Origin: an uncultured Pseudomonadota bacterium
GTDB lineage: Bacteria > Pseudomonadota > Alphaproteobacteria > RF32 > CAG-239
Direction: 5' to 3'
Length of the DNA: 64,000 nt
NCBI GenBank assembly: GCA_949295025.1
Contig: CASFJK010000003.1
Coordinates: 1 to 64,000 of the forward strand
Made by a program: the position numbers and the translations under genes. Below the pieces are notes generated by a model, which was given only the letters and a program-made list of their open reading frames with translations, did not search any database and was not told where the DNA came from. Below, piece after piece: positions 25,792 to 34,506 of the stretch (the stretch's first letter is position 1; each line of letters begins with the position of its first letter).

Positions 25792-26814
25792 TTATTGCAG
25801 ATTTTGTTTGAAAAAGCTTTCTATTTTATCAAACGGAATTTTTTCCATATTGTCATACAAATCAACATGGTTGGCACCTTTGATAATCATCAGCTCTTTA
25901 TTTTTACCCTGCAGCTTTTTGAACGCATCTTCACTAAAATAGCGGCTATGTGCTTTTTCGCCATGCAACATCAGCACCGGAGTTTTAATCTCACCGGCAT
26001 AGCTTAATATCGGCATATTGATAAAGGATAAGGAAGATGTCATATTCCAATTGCCGTTTGAGTTGATAGAGCGTTTATGAAAACCGCGTTTGGTCTTATA
26101 ATAACCATAATAGTCTTGCACAAACTGCGGCTCGTTTCCGCTCAATTTTTCCGGCAAGCCCGGAGCTTTAGCATAAGTGCCATTCTTATAATCTTGTGTG
26201 CGTTGAGCATTCAACTGTTCTCTTAACTCATAACGTGCTTTGGCATCCATAGCATCAAAATAACCATTGGCATTTACCCTGCTCATATCATACATGGTTG
26301 AAGTTACGGTTGCTTTGATTCTCGTATCCATAGCAGCGGCATTCAAAGCAAAGCCACCGAAGCCGCAAATGCCGATGATGCCGATTTTGTTCGCATCTAC
26401 TTCAGGCAAAGTGCTCAGATAGTCAACCGCGGCGCTGAAATCTTCAGTATTAATATCAGGAGAAGCCACATTTCTTGGTTTGCCACAGCTTTCGCCGGTG
26501 TATGATGGATCAAATGCCAGCGCAATAAAGCCTTTTTCGGCCATATTCATAGCATATAAGCCTGAAGCTTGCTCTTTAACTGCCCCAAACGGACCGGACA
26601 CGGCAATCGCCGGAACTTTCTCTTTACCCAAATTTTTGGGCAAATATAAATCACCGACCAACTTAATTCCATAACGGTTATGAAAGCTTACTTTTTTAAC
26701 ATCAACTTTATCGCTTTTGGCAAAAGTTTTATCCCAAACGCAACAAGAATATATTTTCCATGACAAGGCTGCCACAACAACCAAGCCAATGATAACACTT
26801 AAAGTCATTTTCAT
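25792..26814 (-). CDS. Alpha/beta hydrolase (dienelactone-hydrolase-like), membrane-anchored
   Basis: A 340-residue protein. An N-terminal signal or anchor (SVIIGLVVVAALSWKIYSC) is followed by an alpha/beta-hydrolase fold: VKKVSFHNRYGIKLVGDLYLPK, then IGIIGICGFGGFAL with the nucleophile elbow G-x-C-G-F-G (Cys in place of Ser), PVLMLHGEKAHSRYF with an acid site, and GANHVDLYD with the late His. Cys as nucleophile is as in dienelactone hydrolase. Substrate unknown. Last gene in the MerR-controlled redox operon; good AAAGGAG site. Confidence 0.85.
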   Translation of the reverse strand: MKMTLSVIIGLVVVAALSWKIYSCCVWDKTFAKSDKVDVKKVSFHNRYGIKLVGDLYLPKNLGKEKVPAIAVSGPFGAVKEQASGLYAMNMAEKGFIALAFDPSYTGESCGKPRNVASPDINTEDFSAAVDYLSTLPEVDANKIGIIGICGFGGFALNAAAMDTRIKATVTSTMYDMSRVNANGYFDAMDAKARYELREQLNAQRTQDYKNGTYAKAPGLPEKLSGNEPQFVQDYYGYYKTKRGFHKRSINSNGNWNMTSSLSFINMPILSYAGEIKTPVLMLHGEKAHSRYFSEDAFKKLQGKNKELMIIKGANHVDLYDNMEKIPFDKIESFFKQNLQ

Positions 26815-26829
26815 CTTGTCTCCTTTATT

Positions 26830-27369
26830 TTAAGCGTTTTTGCCCATTTCATAGGCTTCTTTCATGGCCGGCTTACTTAAAATCTCGCCTTTTTGCCATG
26901 CGCCCAAACCATAAACAATGCCTTTTTCTTTGGCATTATCCAAACAATCGAGCGTGAAACCGCGCAGACCTTCTATCACTTTTTCTACCGCAGCTTTTCT
27001 ACCGTCTGCAGCCGTAATGATATAATAAAAATCTTTATTGCTGATTTCGGTATATCTTGGAACACATCTATCTATAAAGGTTTTCATTTGACCGTTCATG
27101 GCATAAAAATAAACAGGTGTAGCCAAAACAATCACATCTGCTTCGACCATTTTATCAACCAACTCTGCCATATCATCTTTTTGAACACATTTGTGCGTAT
27201 CATTACAAACACCGCAACCTAAGCAGAAATTAATCTTCTTATCTCTTAAAAAGATTTTTTCTACATTATTACCTGCCTCTTTAGCACCTTTGATAAACTC
27301 ATCAGCTAAAGTATCAGAATTACCACCTTTGCGGTAGCTTGATGAAATCACTAATATATTTTTACTCAT
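26830..27369 (-). CDS. NADPH-dependent FMN reductase / flavodoxin-fold protein
   Basis: A 179-residue protein with the FMN-binding loop ISSSYRKGGNSDTLADEF at the N-terminus and VLATPVYFYAMNGQMKTFIDR in the middle, the usual pattern of iron-sulfur flavoprotein/NADPH-dependent FMN reductases. The CLGCGVCND segment (about 49-57) is the cysteine motif of the multimeric flavodoxin WrbA/Isf-like subgroup, which may carry an Fe-S cluster or regulatory thiols. Its start overlaps the upstream flavodoxin gene's end by 8 bp. Confidence 0.85.
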   Translation of the reverse strand: MSKNILVISSSYRKGGNSDTLADEFIKGAKEAGNNVEKIFLRDKKINFCLGCGVCNDTHKCVQKDDMAELVDKMVEADVIVLATPVYFYAMNGQMKTFIDRCVPRYTEISNKDFYYIITAADGRKAAVEKVIEGLRGFTLDCLDNAKEKGIVYGLGAWQKGEILSKPAMKEAYEMGKNA

Positions 27370-27919
27370 TTTTTAATCCTTCCAACCATTCTTTAACACT
27401 ACTTTCTGCCATTGAAGCAAAACTGCCACGGAATGCCTCAGCACCGGTTACATTGGCTTCGGGAATAATGCTCTTAATATCAGAAACACTATGTCCTAAT
27501 CCACTGCCGCCATGAGTCATAAACGGCACAACCGTCTTACCCTTAAAGTTATTCTCGGTCAAAAAAGTGCGTACCGGAGAAGCAATTGTTCCCCACCAGC
27601 AAGGAGAGCCGACAAACACAACATCATATTGGCTTAAATCTACCTTGGCATTTTTAATGGCAGGTGTCATTTTCTCTTGCACTTCCTTTTTGGCTTGTTC
27701 AGTGGTTTGACGATAATCCTCTGGATAAGCATTAACCGGCTCTATCACCAAAATATCTGCCGATAAATTCTCTTTAATTTTTTCGGCAATTGCCTGTGTG
27801 TTTCCGGTTTTGGAGTAATATGCCACCAAGACCTTATCTTGCGGTTTGATGACTTGCGCCGAAACATTACCGGCAACAAAGATACTACCAACCATGGCTA
27901 ATAGTCCCATCAGTTTCAT
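27362..27919 (-). CDS. Secreted flavodoxin
   Basis: About 185 residues. A signal peptide (MKLMGLLAMVGSIFVAGNVSAQ) is followed by a flavodoxin domain with the FMN phosphate loop VAYYSKTGNTQAIA and the later VFVGSPCWWGTIASPV and THGGSGLGHSVSDI. It likely exchanges electrons outside the cytoplasm or is anchored at the membrane. Start at ATG 27919 is one base after the upstream stop and is served by the GGGAG that lies inside that gene's last codons. Part of the six-gene redox operon. Confidence 0.87.
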   Translation of the reverse strand: MKLMGLLAMVGSIFVAGNVSAQVIKPQDKVLVAYYSKTGNTQAIAEKIKENLSADILVIEPVNAYPEDYRQTTEQAKKEVQEKMTPAIKNAKVDLSQYDVVFVGSPCWWGTIASPVRTFLTENNFKGKTVVPFMTHGGSGLGHSVSDIKSIIPEANVTGAEAFRGSFASMAESSVKEWLEGLKNE

Positions 27920-27920
27920 C

Positions 27921-28715
27921 TTATTCTCCCTTATATATTTCATTGATAACAGCGATGGCATTCAGGCTTCGCGGATAACCGATATAAGGCAACATCTCGG
28001 TTACGGCATCAAGCAACATTTGCTTATCGTTGCCGACATTCTTATTGGCACCGGCATGAGCCTTGGCTTGCGGTTCCACGCCACCCATAGCCACCAAAAC
28101 ACTAAAAGTAATCAATTCTCGTTGTTTGATATCCAAACCGCTTCTGGTGTAATAATCGCCAAAGCAGTTAGCTGAAAGATAATCTTGAATATGTTTCAGC
28201 TCTTTAGGCGCATTGGCTCGCATAGAATCAATATTCTCTTTGCCAAAAATTTCTCTTTGCGTATCCAAGCCTTTTTGTAATCTGTTCTCTACTGTGGTGT
28301 TTGATTGCCCTCCTAACGGCAATTTCACACCTGCCTTTTGCAGTTCTTCATTAGTTACAAGCACAAAGTCATATACTTTGGCAAAGCCGGCATAAGGCAC
28401 TGTTTGGTACAAAGTTTCTTTTATCACAATCGGGTCAACACCTTGTGCTAACGCCTCTCTTATCACGTTGCGATAATTTTCTTTGCCGCCGGCACCGATA
28501 TGCGCAGCCATTTTTACCGCCGTGCGCATATTTTTATCCAGCTTGCCATGCGGTTCGACATCGTTTTTAACAAAGTTTTGCCACAGTGCCGCAAACTCTG
28601 GGTCAGTCTTATTAATATCCGTCATTTTGTTTCCTCTCATCCAATAGGCTGTTGAGGCAGCGGCAATGATAACCACTGCCGCCGTCAAACAAATTTTTTT
28701 ATTTATACTCGGCAT
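27921..28715 (-). CDS. Carboxymuconolactone decarboxylase family protein, exported
   Basis: A 264-residue protein. An N-terminal anchor (KKICLTAAVVIIAAASTAYW) is followed by two CMD/AhpD-like helical repeats (about 50-130 and 170-255). The first has AVKMAAHIGAGGKENY and the second ELITFSVLVAMGGVEPQAKAHAG. A redox C-x-x-C of the AhpD type is not seen, so it is closer to plain carboxymuconolactone decarboxylases, often of unknown substrate. The start overlaps the cupin gene by 17 bp. Confidence 0.85.
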   Translation of the reverse strand: MPSINKKICLTAAVVIIAAASTAYWMRGNKMTDINKTDPEFAALWQNFVKNDVEPHGKLDKNMRTAVKMAAHIGAGGKENYRNVIREALAQGVDPIVIKETLYQTVPYAGFAKVYDFVLVTNEELQKAGVKLPLGGQSNTTVENRLQKGLDTQREIFGKENIDSMRANAPKELKHIQDYLSANCFGDYYTRSGLDIKQRELITFSVLVAMGGVEPQAKAHAGANKNVGNDKQMLLDAVTEMLPYIGYPRSLNAIAVINEIYKGE

Positions 28716-29172
28716 CGCTTACAGGCTCCAACCAAGTGGATTTGTTATTTGCCCCATTACTCTCGATGGAAATGTGAACAAACCAACTGTCTGGAGCAGC
28801 ACCATGCCAATGCTCAACTTCAGGCGGAATGCGGACAACATCACCTTTATGCAAAATTTGAATTTCTTTACCGCGTTCCTGATATCTACCCTCACCTCCG
28901 GTCACGAGCAAAATTTGTCCGCCGCTATGTTTGTGCCAGTTGGTTCTGGCTCCGGGTTCAAAAGTCACGTTTCCAACGGGGGCGTTCCAAACATCATCTT
29001 TTACGCTCAACATATTCAAATAAGTTTGTCCAGTGAAAAACTCGGAATAAGGATTGATTTCTCCTTGTTTGAAAATTGTATCGACTTCACTTTTTTTCAT
29101 TTCTTGTGCCTTGGTTATAGTTGTCCCTATCAACAGGCTTGCACCTGCTATCATCAAAAGTTTTTTCATCAT
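28699..29172 (-). CDS. Cupin-domain protein, exported
   Basis: A 157-residue protein with a signal peptide (KKLLMIAGASLLIGTTITKA) and one cupin barrel: motif 1 NWHKHSGGQILLVTGGEG and motif 2 GDVVRIPPEVEHWHGAAPD provide metal-binding His/Glu. It may be a dioxygenase or isomerase; the substrate is unknown. Same operon as an exported CMD and flavodoxin, so these may act together on an extracytoplasmic compound. Confidence 0.87.
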   Translation of the reverse strand: MMKKLLMIAGASLLIGTTITKAQEMKKSEVDTIFKQGEINPYSEFFTGQTYLNMLSVKDDVWNAPVGNVTFEPGARTNWHKHSGGQILLVTGGEGRYQERGKEIQILHKGDVVRIPPEVEHWHGAAPDSWFVHISIESNGANNKSTWLEPVSDAEYK

Positions 29173-29179
29173 CTTTTCC

Positions 29180-30349
29180 TTATTTGTAAGAAGCCTGATA
29201 GATTGCGACGCAATCTTCTTTGCTCAATTGGGTACGGTCGCAAGCAAACAAGAATCCCATGCAATCTAAAGCATTTTCTGCCATGCCTGAAAATTCTTCA
29301 GGCTTAATGCCATATTCAGACATTTTCAAATCTGCCACGCCACAATCTTCTTGCAATTTTACAAGAGCTTTGATGAAGTCCATCGGTTCTTTGGCGTTTT
29401 CCATACCCAAAGCTTTAGCCATTTTTACAAATCTGTCATCGCAAACGTGTTTATTGATGAAGTGGGTATAATAAGCCTTACTAATCATAATCAAACCAGC
29501 ACCGTGCGGAAGTTCTTGATGATATGCCGACAAAGCATGTTCCAAAGAGTGTTCACTGGTGCAAGAACCAACGGTCATAACAAAGCCTGACATGGTGTTG
29601 CCATAAGCAACCTTTTCTCTGGCTTCAACATTCTTACCGTTTCTAACAGTTTCAGCTAAATTGCGACCAACATTTTCAATCACGCTCAACGCCAACATAT
29701 CGGTCATCAAGCTGGCTTTATTGGAGATGTAGCATTCAACACTATGGAACAAAGCATCAAAACCTTGATAAGCAGTCATGCGTGGCGGAACAGTAGTCAT
29801 CAACTCAGGGTCGACAATAGAAACAATCGGGAAAGAATATTCAGAAAAGAAAGCTGTTTTTTCGTTGGTCTCTGGATTGGTGATAACGGCACCGGCATCT
29901 GCTTCCGAACCCGTTCCTGCAGTGGTGGTAATGGTTACCAAAGGCAAAGGTTTGTGTTGCAAGGCTTTTTTCTTACCTTTGCCAAATTGGATATAGTCCC
30001 ACAAGTCACCATCATTGGTTGCCATAGCGGCAATGGCTTTGGATGCATCCATCACACTTCCGCCGCCTAAAGCAACAACCACATCACAATTATTTTTTCT
30101 GGCGGCTTCTGCACCTCTCATTACGGTTGACTTCAACGGATTAGGCTCAACCTCATTAAACAAAACAAATTCCAAACCGGCTTTTTTCAACTGTTCTTCC
30201 ACTCTATCCAAATAGCCGTTGGCTTTAGCCGATTTTCCGTTAGAAATGACTAACAAAGCCTTTTTGCCGCCCAAGTTTTGTTTATGCAGATTGTTTAATT
30301 CTCCGGCACCAAACAGAATGCGTGTGGGCAAATAAAATTCAAAACTCAT
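29180..30349 (-). CDS. Iron-containing alcohol dehydrogenase
   Basis: A 389-residue type III alcohol dehydrogenase. The N-terminal half binds NAD(P) (VALGGGSVMDASKAIAAM) and the C-terminal half binds iron (AYQGFDALFHSVECYIS, CTSEHSLEHALSAYHQELPHGAGL). It interconverts an alcohol and an aldehyde or ketone in the cytoplasm. It is the first gene after a MerR-type promoter (30397-30427), so it is probably induced by an aldehyde or electrophile. AAGGAG precedes ATG. Confidence 0.92.
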   Translation of the reverse strand: MSFEFYLPTRILFGAGELNNLHKQNLGGKKALLVISNGKSAKANGYLDRVEEQLKKAGLEFVLFNEVEPNPLKSTVMRGAEAARKNNCDVVVALGGGSVMDASKAIAAMATNDGDLWDYIQFGKGKKKALQHKPLPLVTITTTAGTGSEADAGAVITNPETNEKTAFFSEYSFPIVSIVDPELMTTVPPRMTAYQGFDALFHSVECYISNKASLMTDMLALSVIENVGRNLAETVRNGKNVEAREKVAYGNTMSGFVMTVGSCTSEHSLEHALSAYHQELPHGAGLIMISKAYYTHFINKHVCDDRFVKMAKALGMENAKEPMDFIKALVKLQEDCGVADLKMSEYGIKPEEFSGMAENALDCMGFLFACDRTQLSKEDCVAIYQASYK

Positions 30350-30396
30350 TTTGTTTTCTCCTTTTAAATTGAGGTTAACGAATCTTTCTGTAACAA

Positions 30397-30427
30397 AGCT
30401 TAATCTTTAGAGTTAGCTCTAAGTCAA
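30397..30427 (-). promoter_or_regulatory. MerR-type promoter and operator of the redox operon
   Basis: On the minus strand TTGACT (30422-30427), a 19-bp spacer and TAAGCT (30397-30402). The spacer holds the 16-bp dyad TTAGAGCTAACTCTAA (30407-30422 as read on the minus strand). A 19-bp spacer over a dyad is the hallmark of promoters activated by MerR proteins by DNA twisting. The regulator gene lies just across this region. Confidence 0.85.
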
Positions 30428-30436
30428 GACTTTTTA

Positions 30437-30465
30437 TTGACATTAATTTTATTTTTTTCTATATT
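30437..30465 (+). promoter_or_regulatory. Predicted sigma70-type promoter of the MerR regulator
   Basis: TTGACA (30437-30442), a 17-bp spacer, TATATT (30460-30465), about 25 bp before the start at 30491. It lies back to back with the redox-operon promoter. Confidence 0.7.
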
Positions 30466-30490
30466 GAGGATAACTTTAAGGAGATTAAAA

Positions 30491-30919
30491 ATGAGTTACT
30501 CTATCGGCGAAGCTGCCAAAATGGTCGGTTTGACCGCACATACCCTACGTTTTTATGACAAAGAAGGTTTGCTGCCTTTTGTGAAAAAAACTTCTTCGGG
30601 CTTGCGCGCCTTTACCGAATCTGACATTGAATGGTTGAAGATTATTGAATGCCTTAAAGGTACCGGCCTGCCCTTAAAACAAATTAAGCAATACATCGAC
30701 TGGTGCATGGAGGGAGATGCTACCATTCCGCAACGTCTTAATATGTTTATTGAACAGAAAAAACATGTGGAAGAGCAAAAAGCCAAATGGGAAAAACATT
30801 TGGAAAAAATCAATTTCAAAATCAAATATTATGAAGATGCCGCCAAACACGGCGACCTTAATGTTTTTGAGCGCAACCCCAAACTTCTCGAAGAGAAGAA
30901 GAGACTTTTCAAAGACTGA
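30491..30919 (+). CDS. MerR family regulator, AdhR/NmlR-like
   Basis: About 142 residues. The winged HTH (MSYSIGEAAKMVGLTAHTLRFYDKEG at 1-26, then GLRAFTESDIEWL) and the C-terminal coiled coil (about 80-115) match MerR proteins of the AdhR/NmlR type. These sense aldehydes or thiol-reactive compounds through a conserved Cys; here Cys54 in IIECLKGTGLPLKQI is in the right place. ATG 30491 follows AAGGAG. It sits opposite the alcohol dehydrogenase operon, its evident target. Confidence 0.9.
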   Translation: MSYSIGEAAKMVGLTAHTLRFYDKEGLLPFVKKTSSGLRAFTESDIEWLKIIECLKGTGLPLKQIKQYIDWCMEGDATIPQRLNMFIEQKKHVEEQKAKWEKHLEKINFKIKYYEDAAKHGDLNVFERNPKLLEEKKRLFKD

Positions 30920-30978
30920 ACTTTGCTTTACCAACTGCTAATTTTATGATAATATATCATTAGTTCATGGAGAAATTA

Positions 30979-32058
30979 ATGGTTGAAAAAAAAATAATAT
31001 CAGATGATGGAGCTAATTCGATTGCCTATAAGACCGTGATTGATGGTAAGGATTTTATTATAAAAACTTGCCGCAATCCTAAAAATCTTAATGCTTGGCT
31101 TTTCTGTGCAAAAAAAGAAGACAAAATGCTTAGCTTGCTTCATAAAGGAAATAAGCTTTCTGCCGATATCCCTACAATGAAAATTGTTAAAAATCAGGGA
31201 GAAGTTCAAATTGTACAATCAGCCATATCGGGAGAATTTTTAACCCCTGAAATTTATAAAAACTGTTCTCCTCGTGAAAAAGATAAAATTGCCAAAGATT
31301 TAGCTCAAGCTATGTATACCATTCATAATCTTGATATGAATGAAATTGCTCAAGTTACAAATGATGGATACATTCCGCAAACTTCTCCCGATAGAGAAAA
31401 TTCCGATAAATATTTCAAACGAAATTATGATAAATATATTGAAGCTCTCAGAACAATGGTAAAACCTGAAACTGTTGATGCTATTGATGCTTTTATCAAA
31501 AATAAATTTAATCAGCTGGAAAATGTAAACACTCATGTGGCTCCTATTCATAATGATATTCGCTATTCCAATATTTTTTATGATAAAAAAAATCAAAAGC
31601 TCGGAATTATTGATTTTGGAAGTTGTGAAGTGAACGATGTTTATCATGATTTTGCCAGCATTGGTTTACCAAACTCTTTAGGATTTGAATTGCAAAAAGA
31701 CGTTATCAATCATTATAATAAGCTACTTAAAGAAAATCATAAAGACTATCAATTATCTCCGGAAACAGCCAAAGCCTATTCCGTTGCCAGAATGGTTTAT
31801 CTGGCAGAGATGATGCAACGTAGCGATAAGGTAAAAAAGACACTTTTCCCTAATACGTCTTCAGATAAAATTGTTGGTATGGAAGATTATCTTGCTGATG
31901 CCGGTGTTATATCCGTAGAAAATTCCCTCGAAAGAGTAAGGTCAAAATTATACAAGTCTCCATCTTATAAAAATACTTTGCTTTTACGAAAACAACCTCA
32001 AATTACCATTGACCCAGCCAAAATTAAATATATTCAAGAGAAACAAACATCAAGATAA
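30979..32058 (+). CDS. APH/choline-kinase-like phosphotransferase
   Basis: About 359 residues. IAYKTVIDGKDFIIKTCR gives the ATP-binding Lys, IHNDIRYSNIFYD the catalytic loop (H-x-D-x4-N) and LGIIDFGSCEVND the metal site. The C-terminal 100 residues are extended and basic. It could phosphorylate choline, ethanolamine, an antibiotic or another small molecule. GGAG before ATG 30979 makes that start better than the ATG at 30967. The window holds a second APH-like gene at 17473, not closely similar. Confidence 0.8.
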   Translation: MVEKKIISDDGANSIAYKTVIDGKDFIIKTCRNPKNLNAWLFCAKKEDKMLSLLHKGNKLSADIPTMKIVKNQGEVQIVQSAISGEFLTPEIYKNCSPREKDKIAKDLAQAMYTIHNLDMNEIAQVTNDGYIPQTSPDRENSDKYFKRNYDKYIEALRTMVKPETVDAIDAFIKNKFNQLENVNTHVAPIHNDIRYSNIFYDKKNQKLGIIDFGSCEVNDVYHDFASIGLPNSLGFELQKDVINHYNKLLKENHKDYQLSPETAKAYSVARMVYLAEMMQRSDKVKKTLFPNTSSDKIVGMEDYLADAGVISVENSLERVRSKLYKSPSYKNTLLLRKQPQITIDPAKIKYIQEKQTSR

Positions 32059-32151
32059 CAAATATTCCATTGCATAGACTTTGAGTTGTATTGACAATCT
32101 TCTTTTTTTGTTTACGCTATCTATAATTGAAGCTAAAACAAGGAGAAGAAG

Positions 32152-33753
32152 ATGAAAGTTGTTATTATCGGCGGTGGTGCTGGCGGAGCTAGTTGTGCAG
32201 CTCGTCTAAGACGCTTGAACGAACAAGCCGAAATTATCATTTTAGAAAAAACAAACGAAATTTCTATCGCTAACTGCGGTCTTCCCTACTATTGCGGAAA
32301 TGTGATTACTGACCGCGATGACTTGATGGTTTCTTCTCCCGAACATTTTGAAAATGTCTTTAATATCCGCGTTAAACTCAACAGCGAAGTTACAAAAATC
32401 AACCCTAAAGCCAAAACAGTTACAACGCTTAACGGCGAAGAAATTTCTTATGATAAATTGGTAATTGCAACCGGTGGCAAGCCTTTTGTTCCGCCGCTTG
32501 ACGGTTGGGGTAATATGCCGCATTTTACCATTCGTCATTTGTCCGATGCCGATGCTGTTAAAAAATATATTACCGAAAATCATCCCAAAACAGCCAGCGT
32601 TATCGGTGGTGGTTTTATCGGTGTGGAAATGGCTGAAAATCTTATTGAAGCTGGATTAAATGTCAACCTGATTGAGTTAGCTCCACAAGTTCTTGCACCG
32701 CTTGATGAAGATATAGTCGGAATGATTCACAAAGAACTTAAAGACAAGGGAATCCATCTCTATCTTAACACCAGTATTAATGCCGTTTTGCCCAAACAAT
32801 TTAATCTTGCCTCCGGCGAAACTCTCGAATCGGATATGCTCATTTTGGCGCTTGGCGTCCGTCCGGAAACCAAAATTGCTGCTGATGCCGGAATTGAAAC
32901 TCTGCCTTCAGGTGCTATTCGTACCAATGAGTTTATGCAGACCAATTTTGCTGATATTTATGCATGTGGCGATAATGTTGCTGTCAAAGACTTTGTTGAT
33001 GGAGCTGAAACAACTATCGCTCTTGCCGGTCCGGCTAACCGTCAAGGACGCCTGATTGCTGACCATATTTGCGGCACCTCTTATCCTTATAACGGCTCAC
33101 AGGGCTCAGGCGTAGTCAAAGTCTTTAATCTTACCGCTGCCTTTACCGGTAATAATGAAAGACAACTCAAAAAGAAAAATATTGCTTATAAAAAGATGTT
33201 GATTTGGGGAAAATCTCATGCCGGATATTATCCTAATTCAACACCTTTGGCTCTAAAAGTTCTCTACAACACAGAAGGAAAAATTCTCGGGGCCCAAGCT
33301 ATTGGCACGGAAGGTGTTGATAAGAGAATCGATATTATCGCGACCATCATGCGCTTAAACGGCACTTATAAAGATTTGCGCGATGCCGAGCTTTGCTATG
33401 CACCACCATATTCTTCCGCCAAAGATCCGATTAATCTTATAGGTATGGCCATTCAAAATGTGGAAGAAAATCGTCTTAAACCTTATTTTGGTACCGATTT
33501 TCAAGATATGTTTGTAATAGATGTGCGTTCTTCGGCCATGCACAAAGCAGGTCATCTGCCCAATGCTATTAATATGCCTATTCCACAGCTCAGACAACAT
33601 TTGAATGAGATTCCGCATAACCGCCCTATTCTCTTGCACTGCATGATTGGTTATAATAGTTATCTGGCTTCTTGCATTTTGCGTCAAAACGGCTTTGACA
33701 ATGTGTTCAGCTATGCCGGTGGATTTTCACAATATAAAACTCAAAAGGACTAA
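32152..33753 (+). CDS. CoA-disulfide reductase / NADH oxidase-like flavoprotein with rhodanese domain
   Basis: A 533-residue protein. The FAD fold (KVVIIGGGAGGASCAARLRR), the active Cys42 in SIANCGLPYYCG, a second nucleotide fold (ASVIGGGFIGVEMAENL) and a dimerisation domain make up about 445 residues of CoA-disulfide reductase type. A rhodanese domain follows (FVIDVRSSAMHKAGHLPNA, active loop LLHCMIGYNS). The pair reduces CoA disulfide or persulfide and handles sulfane sulfur. AGGAG fixes the start. The next gene, an EFR1 protein, is 3 bp away. Confidence 0.87.
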   Translation: MKVVIIGGGAGGASCAARLRRLNEQAEIIILEKTNEISIANCGLPYYCGNVITDRDDLMVSSPEHFENVFNIRVKLNSEVTKINPKAKTVTTLNGEEISYDKLVIATGGKPFVPPLDGWGNMPHFTIRHLSDADAVKKYITENHPKTASVIGGGFIGVEMAENLIEAGLNVNLIELAPQVLAPLDEDIVGMIHKELKDKGIHLYLNTSINAVLPKQFNLASGETLESDMLILALGVRPETKIAADAGIETLPSGAIRTNEFMQTNFADIYACGDNVAVKDFVDGAETTIALAGPANRQGRLIADHICGTSYPYNGSQGSGVVKVFNLTAAFTGNNERQLKKKNIAYKKMLIWGKSHAGYYPNSTPLALKVLYNTEGKILGAQAIGTEGVDKRIDIIATIMRLNGTYKDLRDAELCYAPPYSSAKDPINLIGMAIQNVEENRLKPYFGTDFQDMFVIDVRSSAMHKAGHLPNAINMPIPQLRQHLNEIPHNRPILLHCMIGYNSYLASCILRQNGFDNVFSYAGGFSQYKTQKD

Positions 33754-33756
33754 AAC

Positions 33757-34506
33757 ATGATTTTTTACTTTTCAGGAACTGGAAATTCGCAATGGGTGGC
33801 TGAAGAGCTTGCTCATAAACTTTCTGATCGTGCTACGCCGATTATGGCAGCAAAATCTGATTATAAACCTTCTGCCGGAGAAAAAATCGGTTTTGTCTTT
33901 CCAATCTATGCATGGGATGCTCCAACCTGTATGTATAAGTTCATTGAACAACTGGATATAAAAACCAATAACTATATATACATGGTTGCAACCTGTCATT
34001 CTCAAGCCGGTGGAGTTGATAAAGTTTTTAAAAAAGCTTTGGCAAAAAAAGGTCTTACCCTTAGTGCCGCTTTTTCTGTCAATATGCCGAATAATTATTT
34101 GTTGGCACCATTTGTTAAAACTGACTCCGAAGCAAAGCGCAATCAACTTTTGAGCAAAGCGCAAAACCGCTTAAAAGAAATTTCTGCTGCTGTTGAAGCT
34201 GAAAAGAATGTGGTTTCTGTTAAACGAGGCTTATCTATTTTGAGCAAAATTGCCCCTCTCTTCCGTCGTTTTATGAATGACAAAGCCTTTTATGTTGAAA
34301 AAAGCAAATGCATTCAATGTGGTATTTGCGCAAAAGTTTGCCCTATGAAAAATATCACTCTTACTCCTTTCCCTGAATGGAATGGTAATTGTGCAATGTG
34401 TCAGGCTTGTTTGCATCATTGTCCTAAAGATGCCATCCAATACGGACATTTTACCAAAGGCAAAAAGCGCTACTTTTTTAAAAAGGAATATCTACCTCAT
34501 GATTGA
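33757..34506 (+). CDS. EFR1-family ferrodoxin (flavodoxin plus 2x 4Fe-4S)
   Basis: A 249-residue protein. The flavodoxin-like N-terminal half (MIFYFSGTGNSQWVAEELA, YAWDAPTCMYKFIEQL) is fused to two 4Fe-4S clusters at about residues 185-230 (CIQCGICAKVCP and CAMCQACLHHCP). EFR1 proteins carry electrons in the cytoplasm; the redox partner is not identified. The gene is 3 bp after the CoA-disulfide reductase-rhodanese gene and overlaps the glycosylase start. Confidence 0.87.
   Translation: MIFYFSGTGNSQWVAEELAHKLSDRATPIMAAKSDYKPSAGEKIGFVFPIYAWDAPTCMYKFIEQLDIKTNNYIYMVATCHSQAGGVDKVFKKALAKKGLTLSAAFSVNMPNNYLLAPFVKTDSEAKRNQLLSKAQNRLKEISAAVEAEKNVVSVKRGLSILSKIAPLFRRFMNDKAFYVEKSKCIQCGICAKVCPMKNITLTPFPEWNGNCAMCQACLHHCPKDAIQYGHFTKGKKRYFFKKEYLPHD

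Noticed and set aside
32091..32127. Promoter for the CoA-disulfide reductase gene with TTGACA and TATAAT
   Set aside because: The boxes are 25 bp apart (21 bp for TATCTA), too far for a normal promoter; not asserted.
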